This document shows positions 6,309 to 10,002 of a stretch of 10,002 nt of DNA, one piece after another. Each line of letters begins with the position of its first letter. Position 1 is the first letter of the stretch. The DNA comes from Dehalococcoidia bacterium (GTDB lineage Bacteria; Chloroflexota; Dehalococcoidia; GIF9; UBA5629). Both the position numbers and the translations under genes were made by a program. The stretch lies in contig JAQTLG010000036.1 of NCBI GenBank assembly GCA_028715025.1, positions 1-10,002 on the forward strand, given 5' to 3'. The notes below the pieces were generated by a model. It saw only the letters and a list, made by a program, of their open reading frames with translations. It did not search any database and was not told where the DNA came from.

Positions 6309-8969
6309 TTAATAAGCCTGTGTATACAGCTGGATTATGTCATTGGGATCACTGACGGGACGTCCGTTGAAGATAACGGCCGTATCCGCGATGGCATGGA
6401 AGGCGCATATGGCCAGGTTCTCTTCGGGAACGCCCACATCGCGCAGCCTCATGGGATGTCCCACTTTCTGCATAAGCGCTTCGACGGCGTCCGCCGCAGC
6501 CAGGGCGGCATCTTTTTCGCTCATACCTTTGATGTTGACGCCCAGCGCATGCGCCACCAGCGCCAGCTTGTCGGCGGACGTTTCCAAGTTGTAACGCATC
6601 ACCTTGGGAAGGACGATGCCGCAGGCCGCGCCGTGGGGCACGTGATGAAGCGCGCCGATAGTATGCGCCATGCCGTGAGCCAGCCCGACCTGGGCGGTGG
6701 TAAAGGCCCAGCCGGCCATGGTGGCAGCCACCTGCAGATTGATCCTGGCTTTCTCGTTCTTACCATCCTCCACGGCCAGCGGGAGGTTCTCCCCGATCAA
6801 CCTGATCGCCTGCAGCGCCATGCCGTCGCAAATCAGGTTGGACATAGTGCTGGTCATGGCCTCCACAGCGTGGGTCAACGCGTCCATGGCCGTCGATACG
6901 GTCAGCGCTTTGGGCAATCCCAGGGTGAAGATCGGATCGAGTATAGCCACATTCGGCGAGATTTTGGGATCCACGATGAACAGCTTGCGGCCGGCTGTGT
7001 GGCTGGTGAGCACGGCTATGCTGGTCACCTCGCTGCCGGTACCGGACGTTGTGGGAACAGCGATGTGCGGCGTCTGCGGCTCCGTCAGCACCAGGAAGTT
7101 AAGGTAATCATTGGCCTTGCCGCCGTTCTTGAGGGTAACGCAGACGCCTTTGGCAGTGTCCATGACGCTGCCGCCACCCACGCTGACGATGCAGTCGGCC
7201 TTTAACTCACGTGCCACCCCGGTGGCGATATCCACCGCCTCCAGATCAGGGTCGGCGGGTATTTTATCGAACATTCCGACGCAGAAATCCGCCAGTGCAT
7301 TCTTTACCAGGTCGGCCAGACCGGCCGCTTTTACGCCCGGATCGGTCAGTACCAGCGCCCTCTTACAGCCCAGGTCGACTATAGCTTTATAGATCGATGA
7401 CAGCGCTCCGTGGCCGGATACGACGGTTGTAGGAGCAGAGTAAGTAAACCCATCCACTTTCTTATAGTCCGATATCAGCTGGAAATACATATTGGTGTGG
7501 TTGTGGGCCATGGAATTGACATGGATACGTTTTATCTGAGTGTATTCGTGCAGGCACTCCAGGCCGAAATCGCGGCCGATGCCAGACTGTTTGTAACCTC
7601 CGAACGGGCAGAAGTCCGAGAAGATGTGGTAGTTGTTGATCCACATCGTGCCCGTGCGGACCTGGCTGGCCAGGCGCTGGGCCCTGGCGTTATTGCCGGA
7701 GAATACGCCGCCCGCCAGGCCGTAAATAGAATCGTTGGCGATGGCCAGCGCCTCTTCGTCGCTGTCGAACTTGATAACGCTGACCACCGGGCCGAATATC
7801 TCCTCCTGGGCGATGCGCATTCTGTTGTTCACCTTGGCAAAGATGGTGGGTGCGTAGTAATTGCCTTCAGGCATGCCGGGAACCTCGACGCGCTTGCCGC
7901 CCGTGATAATCTCCGCGCCCTCTTCCTTACCGATCTTTACATAGCGCTCAACCGTGGCCAATTGCTCCTTGCTGACCAGCGGTCCCATGTGTGACATGGG
8001 ATCCATCTGGTAACCGACGCGCAGCATTTCGGCCCGTTTTTTCATCTTATCCAGGAACTGGTCATAGATTTTAGAGTGTACCAGCAGCCTGGTGCCCGAT
8101 GAACACACCTGGCCCTGGTGGAAGAAAGTGCCGAAACAGGCGCCTTCCACAGCCAGGTCGATATCCGCATCATCGAGTATGATATTGGCCGATTTGCCGC
8201 CCAGCTCCAGCGAAACTTTTTTCACCGTGCCGGCGGCCATCATCATGATCTCCCGCCCTACCTCCGTGCTGCCGGTCAGCGCGACCTTATCTACATCGGG
8301 GTGTGTGCAAAGCACCTTGCCCAGTTCTCCGCCGGGGCCCGGGATTACATTGATCACACCGTCGGGAATGCCCGCCGCCCTGGCGGCCTCAGCCAGTATA
8401 CAAGCGGTCAGGGGTGTGACCGAAGCCGGTTTGATAACTATGGTATTGCCCATGCACAGCGCCGGGGTGATCTTCCAGACCGCAATATACATGGGGTAGT
8501 TCCAGGGCACGATCCCGACACATACGCCCAGCGGCTCCCTGCGGATAAACTCACGTCCGGGCGCAAAGGCATTGCCCGATACAGGGATCTCCTCCTCCCA
8601 TGGAAATTTAGTGGCTGCCGCCAGGCTCAAATTGCGCATATGGGTTATGCTGATCAGCGGCATGAATTTGGCCAGCGATATTATCTGGCCGGCATCCATC
8701 GATTCGGTGGCGGCCAGGCGCAGCCCCTGCTGCGCAACCTGGTCGGCGAAATCCTGTATCTTGGCCATGCGCGCCTTCACCGGCATTCTGCTCCACTCGC
8801 CCTTATCGAAAGCTCTGCGCGCCGCCGCGATGGCTGCCTCGGCGTCCTCCTTGCCCGCCTGTGCCACAGTAGCGATGGGCGCTCCGGAGCCCGGATCGAT
8901 CGATTGGAATGTTTTTCCGCTCCTGGAATCCACGAATTTGCCGTCGATAAAAAGTTTGTACTGGTCCAT
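6309..8969 (-). CDS. Fused aldehyde dehydrogenase - iron-containing alcohol dehydrogenase
   Basis: This single 886-residue frame joins two complete dehydrogenases. Residues 1-485 are a classical NAD(P)-dependent aldehyde dehydrogenase of the betaine-aldehyde/ALDH2 type, with oxyanion Asn157 (VPWNYP), cofactor motif GSTEVG 233-238, general base Glu255 (LELGGK), nucleophile Cys289 (QGQVCSSG) and the motif IFGPV 391-395. These residues point to acid-forming oxidation. Residues about 505-886 are a group III iron-type alcohol dehydrogenase, with GGGSVMDTAK 598-607, PTTSGTGSEVT 639-649 and likely metal ligands Asp696, His700, His765 and His779 (PHG), with His769 near the active site. The domain order copies AdhE, but the ALDH half is not the CoA-acylating type. 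The join at about 485-505 is very short. Met487 could once have started a separate ADH, but no ribosome site precedes it. GGGAGGAAC at 8973-8981 supports the ATG. The gene lies 59 bases after another ALDH gene. The enzyme probably couples alcohol, aldehyde and acid; the substrate is unknown. Confidence 0.93.
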   Translation of the reverse strand: MDQYKLFIDGKFVDSRSGKTFQSIDPGSGAPIATVAQAGKEDAEAAIAAARRAFDKGEWSRMPVKARMAKIQDFADQVAQQGLRLAATESMDAGQIISLAKFMPLISITHMRNLSLAAATKFPWEEEIPVSGNAFAPGREFIRREPLGVCVGIVPWNYPMYIAVWKITPALCMGNTIVIKPASVTPLTACILAEAARAAGIPDGVINVIPGPGGELGKVLCTHPDVDKVALTGSTEVGREIMMMAAGTVKKVSLELGGKSANIILDDADIDLAVEGACFGTFFHQGQVCSSGTRLLVHSKIYDQFLDKMKKRAEMLRVGYQMDPMSHMGPLVSKEQLATVERYVKIGKEEGAEIITGGKRVEVPGMPEGNYYAPTIFAKVNNRMRIAQEEIFGPVVSVIKFDSDEEALAIANDSIYGLAGGVFSGNNARAQRLASQVRTGTMWINNYHIFSDFCPFGGYKQSGIGRDFGLECLHEYTQIKRIHVNSMAHNHTNMYFQLISDYKKVDGFTYSAPTTVVSGHGALSSIYKAIVDLGCKRALVLTDPGVKAAGLADLVKNALADFCVGMFDKIPADPDLEAVDIATGVARELKADCIVSVGGGSVMDTAKGVCVTLKNGGKANDYLNFLVLTEPQTPHIAVPTTSGTGSEVTSIAVLTSHTAGRKLFIVDPKISPNVAILDPIFTLGLPKALTVSTAMDALTHAVEAMTSTMSNLICDGMALQAIRLIGENLPLAVEDGKNEKARINLQVAATMAGWAFTTAQVGLAHGMAHTIGALHHVPHGAACGIVLPKVMRYNLETSADKLALVAHALGVNIKGMSEKDAALAAADAVEALMQKVGHPMRLRDVGVPEENLAICAFHAIADTAVIFNGRPVSDPNDIIQLYTQAY

Positions 8970-8972
8970 TAA

Positions 8973-8981
8973 GTTCCTCCC
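8973..8981 (-). promoter_or_regulatory. Ribosome binding site of the ALDH-ADH fusion gene
   Basis: On the minus strand GGGAGGAAC lies 3 bases before the ATG at 8969, with its GGAGG core 6 bases away. The 59-base gap upstream holds no convincing promoter, which favours co-transcription with the preceding aldehyde dehydrogenase gene. Confidence 0.7.
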
Positions 8982-9028
8982 GCTATTTATTTACTCTTTA
9001 ATATTGCCGAAATATCTCCGCATACAGT

Positions 9029-10002
9029 TCAACAGCCCACTTGCTTTTTGCCCTCGCTCTGCATTTTCAACAGAAACGGCGCCACTTTGAAAAACGACTT
9101 TATCTTCTGTGAAGTACTCTGGGTGTACATGAAGCGCAGAGCATCCAGCAATCCCTGCTCGGCGCCATCCATCGCCGGGTATTGATAAAACTCCTTTTTA
9201 TTGCCGTTTTTGCATTCGGTGATCGATTTGATATTTGTGAACGCCCGGATGCCGATCTCGCTGTGATAACAGCCGATGCCGGATTCCTTGACGCCGCCGA
9301 AGGGCAGGCCCGGAACGGCAAACGTAATCAACGCATCGTTGATATTTACCGAGCCGGTCCTGATCTTACCGGCGATCCTCCGGCCCTCCTCCATATCCCG
9401 CGTGAATACGGCCCCCGAAAGCCCGTAGTTCGTGCTGTTGGCAATTTTAATAGCCTCCTCGACATTGTCGTATGGCATGACGGGCAGCAGCGGGCCAAAG
9501 GTCTCCTCCTGCATGACTTTCATATCTCTGGTGACGTCGGTGAGGACCACCGGGGGGTAGCACATCCCGGCCAGTTCACAGCTCAAGGCGCCCTCGGGTA
9601 GCAACTTCGCCCCTCTGGCAACGGCGTCTTCGACCTGCCGCTGCACCACTTTATACTGCGACTCCATAGTCATACTGCCGACCTCACCCGCTCCCGTGCC
9701 GGATTTTATCTTTTGAACAATGCTCATGAGCTTCTCCAGGAAGGCAGCATAAACCGGACGTTCCACCAGGCATATCTCCATACCGATGCACGTCTGACCA
9801 CAATTGGTGAAGGCGCCCCAGCTTATTGCGTTGGCCGCCTTATCCAGATCGGCGTTTTTTGTCACTATCGCCACGTCTTTTCCGCCGAGCTCCATAATGG
9901 CCGGCACCAGCCTTTCAGCTGCCTTAATATTTACGCGCCGCCCGATCTCGGTGGAGCCGGTAAAGAAAAACATGTCGATGCCGGCGTTTTCTACCAAGGC
10001 TT
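9029..10002 (-). CDS. Aldehyde dehydrogenase, N-terminal part cut by the window edge
   Basis: The frame runs open to the right edge, so the true start lies beyond 10002; a TTG at 9997 is internal. About 323 C-terminal residues are visible. Counting from the codon at 9997, the cofactor motif FTGSTEIG lies at 12-19, general base Glu36 in MELGGKD, nucleophile Cys70 in NCGQTCIG, the EETFGP motif at about 160, and the late motif PFGGVKESGIG. The catalytic pair is intact. The protein belongs to the ALDH superfamily but to a different subgroup from the fused ALDH downstream: its active-site segment is CGQTCIG rather than QGQVCSSG. It also carries an extra tail of about 60 residues after the fold (NKKEFYQYPAMDG onwards), ending QVGC, which is seen in some ALDHs that act on aromatic or longer aldehydes. 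I cannot assign a substrate. It is probably the first visible gene of an operon with the fusion gene. Confidence 0.92.
   Translation of the reverse strand, partial: ALVENAGIDMFFFTGSTEIGRRVNIKAAERLVPAIMELGGKDVAIVTKNADLDKAANAISWGAFTNCGQTCIGMEICLVERPVYAAFLEKLMSIVQKIKSGTGAGEVGSMTMESQYKVVQRQVEDAVARGAKLLPEGALSCELAGMCYPPVVLTDVTRDMKVMQEETFGPLLPVMPYDNVEEAIKIANSTNYGLSGAVFTRDMEEGRRIAGKIRTGSVNINDALITFAVPGLPFGGVKESGIGCYHSEIGIRAFTNIKSITECKNGNKKEFYQYPAMDGAEQGLLDALRFMYTQSTSQKIKSFFKVAPFLLKMQSEGKKQVGC

Noticed and set aside
6228..7205. A 325-codon open frame on the plus strand opposite the iron-ADH half of the fusion.
   Set aside because: It is antisense to conserved catalytic motifs, its translation is Gly/His/Gln/Arg-rich and low in domain-like pattern, and it has no ribosome site worth noting. 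It is a shadow frame.
6309..8969. Annotation of the fusion gene as adhE.
   Set aside because: The domain order matches, but the ALDH half carries the Glu/Cys pair and motifs of acid-forming ALDHs rather than those of the CoA-acylating enzymes.
8118..8972. A 284-codon open frame on the plus strand opposite the ALDH half of the fusion.
   Set aside because: It is antisense to the catalytic Cys and Glu region, with an Arg/His/Gly-rich composition typical of a shadow of a GC-biased gene.
8970..9028. A promoter directly ahead of the fusion gene (TTGAAC overlapping the upstream stop codon).
   Set aside because: No -10-like hexamer lies at a suitable distance, so read-through from the upstream ALDH gene is the simpler view.

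Overview
This is a bacterial chromosomal window with densely packed genes and a base composition a little above half G+C by eye. It contains no RNA genes, insertion sequences, phage genes or CRISPR array that I can see. Taxonomy cannot be fixed from the sequence. The mix of a LolD/MacB-type exporter, a secreted DUF5667-like protein, an acyl-CoA ligase and several aldehyde/alcohol dehydrogenases would suit an anaerobic environmental bacterium, possibly a Chloroflexota/Dehalococcoidia-type genome, but that is a low-confidence guess.

Plus strand, 1-2409: the 3' part of an FtsX/MacB-type ABC permease is followed 8 bases later by its ATPase. Next comes a separately promoted gene for a secreted protein with a helical DUF5667-like domain and a Gln/Thr-rich low-complexity tail, which includes ten perfect Gln-Thr repeats. 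A strong hairpin at 2446-2475 closes this half and separates it from the convergent minus-strand genes.

Minus strand, 10002 down to 2503, in transcription order: an aldehyde dehydrogenase cut by the window edge; an 886-residue fusion of a classical aldehyde dehydrogenase with an iron-type alcohol dehydrogenase; a SABATH-like (plant-type carboxyl) methyltransferase; a metallo-beta-lactamase-fold hydrolase; and a fatty-acid-CoA-ligase-like enzyme. Predicted promoters before the methyltransferase and before the ligase, plus a GC-rich hairpin after the fusion gene, suggest three adjacent transcription units (ALDH plus fusion; methyltransferase plus hydrolase; ligase) rather than one operon.

Taken together, the minus-strand genes read as a possible route for an alcohol or aldehyde: the iron ADH module interconverts alcohol and aldehyde, the ALDH module(s) oxidise the aldehyde to an acid, and the acid is then activated to a CoA thioester by the ligase or capped as a methyl ester by the methyltransferase. 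The hydrolase may act on an ester or thioester. The family assignments are well supported by motifs. The substrate and the pathway link are inference. The most unusual items are the non-AdhE-type ALDH-ADH fusion and the bacterial SABATH-like methyltransferase tightly paired with a hydrolase.
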